The notes under the pieces: model-generated
The model's input: the letters and a program-made list of their open reading frames with translations, nothing else
The model's database searches: none
What the model was told of the DNA's origin: nothing
Assembly (NCBI GenBank): GCA_963742725.1
Contig: CAVUMX010000001.1
Coordinates: 1,178,001 to 1,242,000 of the forward strand
DNA length: 64,000 bases
DNA from: CAVVAL01 sp963742725
GTDB lineage: Bacteria; Actinomycetota; Actinomycetes; Mycobacteriales; Cryptosporangiaceae
Direction: 5' to 3'
Shown here: in pieces, positions 28,167-37,544 of the stretch
How the letters are laid out: each line of letters starts with the position of its first letter
Numbering within the stretch: the first letter of the stretch is position 1
Position numbers and translations under genes: made by a program

Positions 28167-28529
28167 ATGACACCACGGGACCGGGCGGTCTTCGTCGCCG
28201 CCTACACCAACCTCGTCGCGGACGTCTGGTCCAACCCGGTCAGCGAGCGCCAGCTCACCGACGACCCCGCCGCGCTGCTGGCACGGCACGGCATGCCGGT
28301 TCCGGCGGGCACCCGGGTCGCGGTGGTCCGTGAGGTCGGCGACGCCGAGCCGGACCTGAACGTGCAGGTCGACTACTGGCAACGGTCGCTCACGAGCGGC
28401 GAGCTGACGCTGGTCGTGCCCACCCTGGCGCCGCTGCCCGACGCGGAACTCGACGACTCCGAGCTGGACAGCGTCGTGGGCGGCATCGACACGAGCTGCG
28501 CCTGCTGCTGCCCGTGCTGCTGCAGCTGA
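28167..28529 (+). CDS. NHLP-leader RiPP precursor with seven-Cys core
   Basis: A 120-residue precursor. The long leader resembles nitrile hydratase alpha-subunit leaders: helical MTPRDRAVFVAAYTNLVADV, then DPAALLARHGMPVPAGTRVAVV, and the closing DDSELDSVVGG. After VVGG comes the 14-residue core IDTSCACCCPCCCS, with seven Cys, two Ser and one Thr that can form azoles. AGGAGA lies 7 nt before the ATG. It is on the strand opposite to all modification genes and ends 12 nt from the convergent radical SAM gene. It is the expected substrate of the TOMM cyclodehydratase and SagB-like oxidase; export after C39 cleavage at VVGG. Confidence 0.9.
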   Translation: MTPRDRAVFVAAYTNLVADVWSNPVSERQLTDDPAALLARHGMPVPAGTRVAVVREVGDAEPDLNVQVDYWQRSLTSGELTLVVPTLAPLPDAELDDSELDSVVGGIDTSCACCCPCCCS

Positions 28530-28545
28530 CCGCACTTGCGGTCAG
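28526..28545. terminator. Bidirectional hairpin covering two stop codons
   Basis: CTGACCGCA (28526-28534) and TGCGGTCAG (28537-28545) are perfect inverted repeats. The element contains the precursor TGA and the convergent radical SAM stop, so it may end transcription from both sides. The stem is short (about 7 bp when folded). Confidence 0.5.
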
Positions 28546-30586
28546 GCGGGCCGGACGAGGCGGCGGGTCAGCAGGAACTCCCAGACCTGCTCCGCCGCCG
28601 CGGCCGGCATCCCGCCCAGCGCGCGTCCGGCCTCGGCGAGCGTCGACGGCCGCAGGAACAGCTGGAGCAGCGGCGCGGCTCCGTCCGGGACCAGGTAGAT
28701 GCGCCCGTCGGTACGGCGGAACGCCCATCGGCCAGCGGGTAGGGGCTTCTTGACTCCCGGGTTGTAGAGCCGCTGGTAGGCCGCGAACGTCTCCTGGTCC
28801 GGACGGGGCACCAGCGCCCCGTTCAGCACGAACCGCCCGTCCCGGGACGTCTCCGCCGACACCACGTCGACCACGCCCAGTCCGTACCGGTCGTGGAAGA
28901 AGTAGGTGTGCGGGGTGTCGGTGCCGCCGAGCCACGGCCGCCCGTAGTCCCCGGAGACCAGGCCGGCCTTGGCCTCCTCCAGCTTCTCCTCGTCGGTGCC
29001 GTCGGCGGCGCCGCTGGTGTCCTCGTACGTCAGCACGCGGGCGATGTCGTGGCCCGGCAGCGGGCGCAGGTCCCGGATGCCGAACTCCTCCGGCTTCTTC
29101 GCCACGATCGCGCCGGACGTGAGCATGAACGTGCCCAGCCCGCCGAACGTCCACAGGTCGCGGTGGTCGCGCAGGAACCGGACGGAGTCCAGCGCCTCCT
29201 CGGTAGTCTCGGACGGGAACCCCGTGAACCCCATCATCTGGACGCCGATCCCGGCGCCGGTCATCGCGCTGATCGTCTGCGACACCCGAGCGGGCGTGGT
29301 GCCCTTGTCGATCAGGTCGAGGATCCGCTGGTTCGCCGACTCGAACCCGACCGACACGGCCACGCACCCGCTGCGCCGCAGCGTCTCGCAGCGCTCCGCC
29401 GACCAGTACTTCTCAAGCCGGATCTCGGCACCCCACCGGAAGTCCGCGTCCGACTCGGCGACCCGCTCGGCGAACCGCAGGATCGTCGCCGGCGCCAGGA
29501 CGTCCACCGAGAAGTAGATGAACTTCGCGAACTCGGCGATGGCGGCGGTGTCAGCGACCATCTTGTCGACGGTGTCCTGCCGCCACGGGCTCGTCGGGCT
29601 GTCGCCGTTCAGGCCGTAGTCGCAGAACGTGCACTTGTTCCAGTAGCAGCCGCGCGCCGGCGAGTAGTACACGAACGGCTCCGGGCTGAGGTAGGAGTCC
29701 CACGGCAGCTTGGTGTAGTCGGGCGTCGGCACGTCGGCCAGCGGCTCGTACCGGAACAGCGGCAGGCCGGCGGCACGCCCGTACCGGGGATGCAGCCGGA
29801 CGTTCGGGTGCCCGGACGGCACGCGTCCGGCGTCGAGCGCGTCCAGGATCTCCACGTACGCCGTCTCGCCCTCACCGACCACGACAGCGTCGAACGCGTC
29901 GAAGACCGTGAACACGGACGCCTTGTCCAGCGCGTACTTCCACACGTCGGCGACCTCGGTACCGCCGGCCACCACGAACGCGTCCGGCAGCGCCCGGCGG
30001 ATCAGCCGGCCGAGCCACAGCGCGAACGGCAGCTGCGACTCGTAGGTCACGTTGATGCCGACGACGTCGTACCCGCCGGCGACCAGACGCGGCATCAGGT
30101 CCTGCTCGTAGTACGGCATGAACGGGTTGCTGAGCCGCGCGAGCAGCGCCTCGTCGGTCAGGTCGCGCACCGAGGACGTGCTGATCACACCCAGCGGATC
30201 AAGCTGGAACCCGTCCCGGAACGCGCCCGGCAACCCGGACGCGGCAAGGGTGTTCATCCACCCCGTGACGGTCTCCACGGCCTGCCGGTACGTCGGGTAG
30301 TCGTAGAACCGCTCGCCGTCCTGGAACGTCGCGACCGCGCCCGCGACCTCGTCCGGCGTGACCGTGCCGACCCGCAGCAGGTGCGCGCGGGCGGCGGGCC
30401 GGTCGTCCGGGGCCGAGGTTCGCTGTGAGAGGAGCCAGTCGTACGGCGTGGCGCTGTAGGTGTGGTGGAACGCCTCGATGTTCGCGTCCACGATGTCGGC
30501 GCCGGCCTGGCCCCGGGCGCGCGCGAACGAGTCGAGGTAGCAGAGCGAGTGGTAGCCCGAGGTCGGGTCGGACAGCGGCGGGTAGA

Positions 30587-30602
<16 letters not shown>
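28542..30602 (-). CDS. Cobalamin-type radical SAM enzyme of the RiPP cluster
   Basis: A 686-residue protein with the order B12-binding-like domain (residues ~1-280, opening MRPVLIYPPLSDPTSGYHSL), radical SAM domain, and C-terminal winged-helix-like domain. The cluster-binding motif is CxxxCxxC, Cys319-Cys323-Cys326 in GCYWNKCTFCDYG. The tail (GRIYLVPDGAAPLLQLFLRP...VWEFLLTRRLV) resembles the small winged domains that bind leader peptides. The classical B12 DxHxxG motif is not obvious, so cobalamin use is an inference. Related enzymes methylate unreactive carbons of RiPPs. It overlaps the TfuA gene by 16 nt with AGGAG inside that gene, so the two are coupled. Confidence 0.85.
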
Positions 30603-31823
<1,221 letters not shown>

Positions 31824-31831
<8 letters not shown>

Positions 31832-32960
31832 GGGTCACCTCGTGCCGGGTGGTGAAGCGGAGGCCGGGAGCGAACACCCGCCAGACCGGGATCCCCAGGT
31901 CAGGACGGGTCAGGTCGACGGCGAACGGTTCGACGCCGGTCCGGGCGGCGACGCGTGCGGCGCACTCGGCGAGGTCCGGGACATGGTCGACCACGGGTAC
32001 CGGGACGGTCGCCGGCTGGCTCAGCGGCGGCGGCGCGTACAGCTCCCGGCTCGCGGCGTAGAACACGGCGCCGAAGTCGTCGCGGGTACCGGAGATGAGC
32101 GTCAACCGGGACTGCGCGGCCTCGGTGAGCGCCCGGATCAGCGCCGTCGCCGGATCGGGATGGCAACCCGCGCCGGCGAACATCACCGGCACGTCGGCGG
32201 CCCACGTGTACGCGACATAGCAGGCGATGCCGAGGTCGTTGGTCGCGTCGCACACCTCCACCCAGCACCCGGCGGACGCGAACGCGTCGAGCAGCCAGTG
32301 GACCGCCGGGCTGGTGGCCGTCCGTGGGTCGGTGTAGCGGCGCTCCGCCAGCGGGATCGGCGCGACCGCGGTGGTGCACTCCCGTTCGATCAGCTCCAGG
32401 AGCCCGTGCAGTACCGCCTCGTCCCGGACGTTCCCGCTGGCCAGACCGTTGCTGGTCGGCGCGAAGTACGCCGTCTCCCAGCCCTGGCCGATCCGGGCGT
32501 CCAGCCGGACGGCGGCCAGCGGCGCGAGCTGCCGCCGGCCGGTCACGAGGCCCTCGGCCGCCACCCATTCCAGGACGAGGCCACCACCCACCAGCGACCT
32601 CTCCACCAGTGGCAGTGCCCGCACGTCGTAGTCGACGAGGCCGTCCGCCGGACCGGTCGCGACCGGCGCCAGGTGCGGGCGTTCGGCATGCCAGGTCTCC
32701 AGCGACTCCATGACCGCGCTGATCTTCGACAGCAGCGGCGTGAGCCCCTTGCCCTGCGACACCGAAAGCGTGCGTGCCGTGGGCCGGACCGCCAGGTAGA
32801 CGGGGATGCCGATGTCGTCCAGGCCGGTCACGTCCGCTACCCGGGTGATGCCCGCGGCGGGCATCAGCGGCTCGATCCGTGCCCAGGTCTGCTCGGGGGC
32901 CGCGACCCGGTAGGTCTCGGCCTCGGGAACCGTGCCCCTCAGAGCCGTACGCATCGACAC
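31824..32960 (-). CDS. ycaO: TfuA-associated YcaO enzyme (probable peptide thioamidation)
   Basis: A 378-residue stand-alone YcaO without an E1-like domain, which fits the TfuA-dependent class. ATP-binding parts are visible: SVSQGKGLTPLLSKISAVMESLETWHAE, LHGLLELIERECTTA and ATALIRALTEAAQSRLTLISGTRDD. It would activate a backbone amide with ATP and, with a sulfur donor, make a thioamide. GTG 32960 is preferred over ATG 32954 because GGAGG is 7 nt away. It is the first modification gene after precursor 2, from which it is separated by a hairpin. Confidence 0.9.
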
Positions 32961-33003
32961 CGCACGCCCTCCTCGCCTACCGGGGCCTCGCAGAAGCGCG
33001 CAG

Positions 33004-33031
33004 GGCGTGCGCCGCCGCCACGGCGCACGCC
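33004..33031 (-). terminator. Hairpin between precursor 2 and the YcaO-TfuA-rSAM genes
   Basis: GGCGTGCGCC (33004-33013) and GGCGCACGCC (33022-33031) form a perfect 10-bp stem over 8 nt. It lies 14 nt after the precursor stop. Partial termination or mRNA end protection here would give more precursor than enzyme, a common arrangement in RiPP operons. Confidence 0.6.
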
Positions 33032-33044
33032 GAACGTGCTGATC

Positions 33045-33407
33045 TCAGTTCGCGTCCCGGCACGCCACGTAGCAGGCGATGACGTTGTTGGCGCCGGCGG
33101 AGACTGTGTCGAGCTCGGCGTCGGTCAGCTCGGCCGGGTCGAACGAGGGTGCCGGCGGCGCGTGCAGGACGTGGACACCGGCGGTGTCGTTCCAGTCGCC
33201 GACGAGCTGGTCGACCGTGTACAGGCCGTCCATCTCGGTCTCGTCCACGCGGATCTGGCGGTCGGCGTCGACGGGCAGGCCCGCGTCGATGGCGTACTGG
33301 CGCGGGTTGGCACGCAGCCGGGTGATCTCGGCCTCGTCAGCCCACAGCTTGTTGAACAGCAGCAGGTAGGTGTTGGCGAACTGCTGCGGGTCCTCGATAA
33401 CAGCCAT
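33045..33407 (-). CDS. Second NHLP-like RiPP precursor, two-Cys core
   Basis: A 120-residue precursor-like protein with the NHLP leader plan: QQFANTYLLLFNKLWADEAE, then LRANPRQYAIDAGLPVDADRQIRV, and the closing AELTDAELDTVSAG. What follows, ANNVIACYVACRDAN, is the likely core. It has two Cys and no Ser/Thr, so it is a poor azole substrate but suits thioamide, C-methyl or thioether chemistry. GAGGAGAG lies 8-9 nt before ATG 33407. It heads the YcaO-TfuA-radical SAM unit. The exact cut site (after SAG or GA) is uncertain. Confidence 0.82.
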   Translation of the reverse strand: MAVIEDPQQFANTYLLLFNKLWADEAEITRLRANPRQYAIDAGLPVDADRQIRVDETEMDGLYTVDQLVGDWNDTAGVHVLHAPPAPSFDPAELTDAELDTVSAGANNVIACYVACRDAN

Positions 33408-33569
33408 ACCGGACTCTCCTCACTCGACGGTGCCGCCGGCCGGTCGCGGTCGGTCGAGAGGGAGCGTAGGTACGTGCTCAGCCCGCCCAGAAGGAGTTGG
33501 GTCGGATGGCTGGCGATGCTGCCGCAGCCCCGGTCGGCACGGCACGAACTGATGTCATCCGGACACGAC

Positions 33570-33603
33570 ACGGCCCGGTGACCCTGTCGGGTCACCGGGC
33601 CGT
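33570..33603 (-). terminator. Terminator of the sugar transporter operon
   Basis: A perfect 15-bp stem (33570-33584 with 33589-33603) closes on the tetraloop TGTC, 12 nt after the substrate-binding protein stop. It marks the boundary between the sugar operon and the RiPP cluster. No T-run follows. Confidence 0.8.
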
Positions 33604-33615
33604 GGTGGCACGTGC

Positions 33616-34587
33616 CTAGCAGGATTCCTTGTACAGGTACTTGGTGATCTCCTCGGTGCCGACGTTGTCCTTGGTCGCGACGACGAAGTCCGTGTCGACC
33701 TTCTTCTCGACCGTCTCGCCCTTGAGCGCCTTCACCGCGAACTCGACGCCCTGGTAGCCCATGTCGTAGGGCTTCTGGACGACCAGCGCCTGCACCGTGC
33801 CGTCGGTCAGCTGCTTGACCTGCTGCGGGCCGGCGTCGAAGCCGACGATCTTGACCGCGCCCTGCTTTCCGGAGCTCTTCAGGCCCGCCGCCGCGCCGTC
33901 AGCCGTGGTCAGGTTGGCCGCGAAGATGCCGGCCAGGTCCTTGTTCGCGGTGATCGTGTCGGTGACGATCTGGTTGGCCTTGGCCAGGTCGTTGTTGGAG
34001 AACTGAGCCGGCAGCAGCTTGATGCCCGGGTGGTTCTTGATCTCCTTCTCGAAGCCACGCTGGCGGGCGTCGACCGAGGACACGCCCGGCTTCGTGCCGA
34101 TGAACAGCACCGAGCCCTTGTCGCCGACCTGCGTCGCCAACTCCTTCGCGGCGGCGACGCCACCGGCCTCGTTGTCGGACGCGATCCGCGACAGGCCGAT
34201 CGACTCGTCCCCGACGATCGTGTCGACGAGGATCGTCTTGATGCCCTTGTCCTGGGCGGCCTTCAGCGGGTTGACCGACGCCTTGTCGTCGTTGGGCGCG
34301 ATCAGGATCGCCCCGGGCTTCTTCGCGACGACCGAGTCGATGATCGGGTTCTGCAGCGTCGCGTCGAACGCCGTCGGGCCCTGGGTGTCGAGGTCGACGC
34401 CGAGGTCCTTGGCGGCCTGCTTCGCACCGCAGTCCATCGAGATGTAGAACGGCTCCCCGGCCTGACCGAGGATGAGCGTGATCTGCTCCTTGCCGTCCTC
34501 GCTGCTCGACTGCTCGCCGGCGCCACACGCCGTCGCGCCGAGCAGCAGTGCGGGTACAGCGATGGCGACTGCCAGCCTGCGCTTCAC
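33616..34587 (-). CDS. Sugar ABC transporter substrate-binding lipoprotein
   Basis: A 323-residue periplasmic-binding-protein type 1 lipoprotein. The signal MKRRLAVAIAVPALLLGATAC ends at the lipid-acceptor Cys, then an Ser/Gly/Glu-rich linker. The two-lobed fold of ribose/fructose binders is clear: ITLILGQAGEPFYISMDCGAKQAAKDLG, AILIAPNDDKASVNPLKAAQDKGIKTILVDT and GVSSVDARQRGFEKEI. It delivers sugar to the membrane permease encoded just upstream. It is the last gene of the operon, 37 nt after the permease, with its own ribosome-binding site, and ends at a strong hairpin. Fructose or mannose is the likely ligand, judging from manA and the Frc-like ATPase. Confidence 0.92.
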   Translation of the reverse strand: MKRRLAVAIAVPALLLGATACGAGEQSSSEDGKEQITLILGQAGEPFYISMDCGAKQAAKDLGVDLDTQGPTAFDATLQNPIIDSVVAKKPGAILIAPNDDKASVNPLKAAQDKGIKTILVDTIVGDESIGLSRIASDNEAGGVAAAKELATQVGDKGSVLFIGTKPGVSSVDARQRGFEKEIKNHPGIKLLPAQFSNNDLAKANQIVTDTITANKDLAGIFAANLTTADGAAAGLKSSGKQGAVKIVGFDAGPQQVKQLTDGTVQALVVQKPYDMGYQGVEFAVKALKGETVEKKVDTDFVVATKDNVGTEEITKYLYKESC

Positions 34588-34624
34588 GGGTTCCTCCTAG
34601 TTGCGGGTGTTACGTGCAGGGGGT

Positions 34625-35731
34625 TTACGAGCGGTTGCGCGACCGGCGCTTGTACTGGTCGAACCAGACCGCCGCGATGAGGACGACACCGACAGCGACC
34701 TGCTGCCAGTACGTCTGTATGCCGAGCAGAACGAACCCGTTCTGCAGGATGGCCGGGATGAAGACACCGATCAGGGTGCCGATGATCGTGCCGATGCCAC
34801 CGAAGAGGCTGGTACCCCCGAGAACCACTGCCGCGATGGCGCTCAGGCTGTCCGACTCGTGGCCGGACAGCCCGCTCGTGCCGTACTGGGCGAGCGACAG
34901 GAACCCCGCGAAACCCGCGAGGGCCCCGGACAGCGCGTACACCTTCACGAGGTGCCGCTGGACGTTGACGCCGGACCGGCGCGCGGCCTCGGCGTTGGAC
35001 CCGATCGCGTACGTGTAGCGACCGAACCGGGTCATGTGCAGCACGATCGCGCCGACGATCAGGACGCCGAGCGCGATCCACACGATGAGCCGGACCCCGA
35101 ACACCGCGCCATCCGGCGTGTTGACGTCCTCCATCGCGCTGGTACGGACGTCGATGCCCTTGGTGAGGATCCGGGCCGTGCCGAGGGCCACGCCGAGCAT
35201 GCCGAGCGTGACGATCAGCGCCGGCACCTTCGCGTACGCGACGAGCACGCCGTTGACCGCGCCCACGAAGAGCCCGACCGCGACCGCCACGACCAGCGCC
35301 GTCAGGACGACCTTCGGCCCCGACTCGCCTACCTTGGCCATCTGCTGGCCCGCGACGACCGCCGACAGCACCAGCACGGCGCCCACCGACAGGTCGATGC
35401 CGGCCGTGATGATCACGAACGTCATGCCGACGGCGAGGACCAGGATGATCGCCGCGTTGGACAGCACGGTCGTCGCGTTGTCCGCCGAGGCGAACGACGT
35501 GGGCATCAGGACCGAGAACACGATGATGAACAGCGCCAGCACGCCGGCCGTCCAGATCGACGACGACCGCAGCACGCGCTGGAACGCCGACGGCACCGGC
35601 TCGACGGCCTCGTCCGCGGCCTGCTCGACCTGGGCAATCGTCGGGTCGGGGGAAATGACAGCGTTGTCATTCACTGGTGCGACTGCCTCTTCGGCCACCG
35701 GATCGGTACCGGGCGGGGTCTGCGCGGTCAT
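34625..35731 (-). CDS. Sugar ABC transporter permease (RbsC/FrcC type)
   Basis: A 368-residue permease with about nine to ten membrane segments. The family core GMTFVIITAGIDLSVGAVLVLS and the cytoplasmic loop AIGSNAEAARRSGVNVQRHLVKVYALSGALAGFAG are present, with the EAARRSGI-type coupling helix that contacts the ATPase. The N-terminal ~50 residues are an acidic, soluble extension (DPVAEEAVAPVNDNAVISPD). ATG 35731 overlaps the ATPase stop as ATGA. Within its first codons the DNA at 35657-35668 resembles the lacI operator. Confidence 0.93.
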   Translation of the reverse strand: MTAQTPPGTDPVAEEAVAPVNDNAVISPDPTIAQVEQAADEAVEPVPSAFQRVLRSSSIWTAGVLALFIIVFSVLMPTSFASADNATTVLSNAAIILVLAVGMTFVIITAGIDLSVGAVLVLSAVVAGQQMAKVGESGPKVVLTALVVAVAVGLFVGAVNGVLVAYAKVPALIVTLGMLGVALGTARILTKGIDVRTSAMEDVNTPDGAVFGVRLIVWIALGVLIVGAIVLHMTRFGRYTYAIGSNAEAARRSGVNVQRHLVKVYALSGALAGFAGFLSLAQYGTSGLSGHESDSLSAIAAVVLGGTSLFGGIGTIIGTLIGVFIPAILQNGFVLLGIQTYWQQVAVGVVLIAAVWFDQYKRRSRNRS

Positions 35732-36513
35732 CGGACGTCCTCTGCGATCGGCTCGTTGGTGTACGCGCCGGTCAGCGCGGCGACCAGCTGCTCGACGTTG
35801 GTCTCCGACGCCTTGAACCGGGCCGTCCGCCGGCCCAGGCGCAGCACCTCGATGCGGTCCGACACCTCCAGGACCTGCGGCATGTTGTGGCTGATCAGCA
35901 CCACGGAGATGCCCTTGTCGGCCACCGTCCGGATGAGTTCGAGGACCTTGGCCGTCTGCACCACGCCGAGTGCGGCGGTCGGCTCGTCCATGAACACCAC
36001 GCGGTTGGCCCACGTGGCGGCCCGGCCGACGGCGACGCTCTGCAGCTGCCCGCCGGACAGGGCACGGACCGGCACGTCCACCGACTGCACGATCGACCCG
36101 AGGTTCGAGAACGAACCGCGCGCCTCCGCCCGCATCCGCTTGTTGTCCAGGAACCCGAAGAACTTCCCGATCGGACCACCCACGGTCAGCTCGCGCCCCA
36201 GGTACAGGTTCGCCGCCGGCGTGAGGTCCAGCGCGAGCGCCAGATCCTGGTAGACCGTCTCGATGCCGTGCTCCCGCGCCGCGATCGGCGTCGGCAGGTG
36301 CACCTCCTTGCCGTCCACGAGGATCTGACCACCGTCCGGCTGGATCGCGCCCGACAGCATCTTGACCAGCGTGCTCTTGCCGGCGCCGTTGTCGCCGATG
36401 AGCGACACGATCTCGCCCGGGTTGACGCTGAAGTCCGCCCCGCGCAACGCCTGGACGTGGCCGTAGGTCTTGGTCAGACCGCGTGCTTCGAGCACCGGCC
36501 GTACGTCACTCAT
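35728..36513 (-). CDS. Sugar ABC transporter ATP-binding protein (FrcA type, single domain)
   Basis: A 261-residue ATPase. Walker A is GDNGAGKSTLVKMLSG, the signature is LSGGQLQSVAVGRA, Walker B is VVFMDEPTAALG and the switch His is in LISHNMP. Ribose-type systems usually have a two-domain ATPase; this single domain matches the fructose (Frc) subfamily. The start MSDVRPVLEARG (ATG 36513, AGGAG upstream) overlaps the manA stop as ATGA. Its stop overlaps the permease ATG, so the whole operon is translationally chained. Confidence 0.93.
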   Translation of the reverse strand: MSDVRPVLEARGLTKTYGHVQALRGADFSVNPGEIVSLIGDNGAGKSTLVKMLSGAIQPDGGQILVDGKEVHLPTPIAAREHGIETVYQDLALALDLTPAANLYLGRELTVGGPIGKFFGFLDNKRMRAEARGSFSNLGSIVQSVDVPVRALSGGQLQSVAVGRAATWANRVVFMDEPTAALGVVQTAKVLELIRTVADKGISVVLISHNMPQVLEVSDRIEVLRLGRRTARFKASETNVEQLVAALTGAYTNEPIAEDVR

Positions 36514-37544
36514 CTGCCCACTCCTGCCTGATCGGGCGCCGGCGGGCGGCTCCACACCGCACCGAGGGCACCCGTCACCGTGATGTCGCCGGCCGCGTGC
36601 GGCACTGCCAGCACGTCACCGGCCTTCACCGGGACGGGGTCTCCGCTCCCGGCCAGTTCCCCCGCGCCGTCGAGGACGACCACCACGCCGAACCCGGCCG
36701 GCACCGTGGCGCTGGCCGCCGGCCGCACCAGGTCGGCGCGGAAGTAAGGGTCGGCGATGTCCGCGAGGGTCTTCTGCGGCACGTCCTCGCGCGCGTCCAG
36801 GTCGACGAACCCGCGCCACGTGTCGATCTCGATCGCGTCGACGGCCTGCCGGTTCACCGCCTCCAGCGCCAGGTCGAAGCCGATGCCGAGGTGACCCTTG
36901 TTCACGCCGTCGATGTCGAACGGCGCGTGCTCCAGCAGGATCGAGAAGTCCGTCGGCTCCTGCAGCTCCACCACGAACACCCCGGCGCCGGTCGCGTGCG
37001 GCGTGCCGCTCGGCACCACGATCGTGTCGCCGACGGCCACCGGCAGCTTGTGCATGAGGTCCAGGAAGCCCTGCGAGTCCTGGGTGTCCACGAGCTTGCG
37101 CAGGGCGCTGGCCTCGACGTCCTCGCGGAAGCCCAGGTACACGTGCGGGTCGTCGCCCTCGACCCGGATGACCACCCACGCCTCGGTCTTGCCGTACGGG
37201 CAGTCCAGGTGGCGGCGCGCGAACTCGCGGTTCGGGTGGACGTGCACCGGCAGCCGCTCACCGGCGTCCAGCAGCTTCACCAGGACGGCCGGGTCGGCAC
37301 CGTAGGCCGCGGCGTGCTCGGCGCCCAGCCACGCGTCCGGGTCGGCCTTGATCGCGTCGCGCAGGAGCTGACCGTCGGGCAGCTGCGACAGGCCGTCGAC
37401 GGCCTCGCCGAAACGGGGAGTCGCGGACGCGAGCCATTCCTCCGGGTACCAGTCCCGGCCGTCGGTGCCCCGCAGGTCGGCGATGTTCTCGCCACCACGG
37501 TAGAAGCACCGAAGCTGGTGATGCGGCAGGACGACGGGATTCAC
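36510..37544 (-). CDS. manA: Mannose-6-phosphate isomerase, class I
   Basis: A 344-residue cupin-type zinc isomerase linking mannose-6-phosphate and fructose-6-phosphate. The metal site is seen in LPVHVHPN and in the downstream GTPHATGAGVFVVELQEPTDFS segment. A catalytic-loop Lys/Glu region (YGKTEAWVVI) is present. The GTG at 37544 overlaps the LacI stop as GTGA, and upstream in-frame sequence lies inside lacI. Sitting between regulator and transporter, it suggests that the imported sugar enters metabolism through the mannose/fructose-6-phosphate step. Confidence 0.92.
   Translation of the reverse strand: MNPVVLPHHQLRCFYRGGENIADLRGTDGRDWYPEEWLASATPRFGEAVDGLSQLPDGQLLRDAIKADPDAWLGAEHAAAYGADPAVLVKLLDAGERLPVHVHPNREFARRHLDCPYGKTEAWVVIRVEGDDPHVYLGFREDVEASALRKLVDTQDSQGFLDLMHKLPVAVGDTIVVPSGTPHATGAGVFVVELQEPTDFSILLEHAPFDIDGVNKGHLGIGFDLALEAVNRQAVDAIEIDTWRGFVDLDAREDVPQKTLADIADPYFRADLVRPAASATVPAGFGVVVVLDGAGELAGSGDPVPVKAGDVLAVPHAAGDITVTGALGAVWSRPPAPDQAGVGR

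Noticed and set aside
28020..28170. Cobalamin riboswitch for the B12-type radical SAM or precursor
   Set aside because: No B12-box-like conserved sequence, and the radical SAM gene is internal to an overlapping operon on the other strand.
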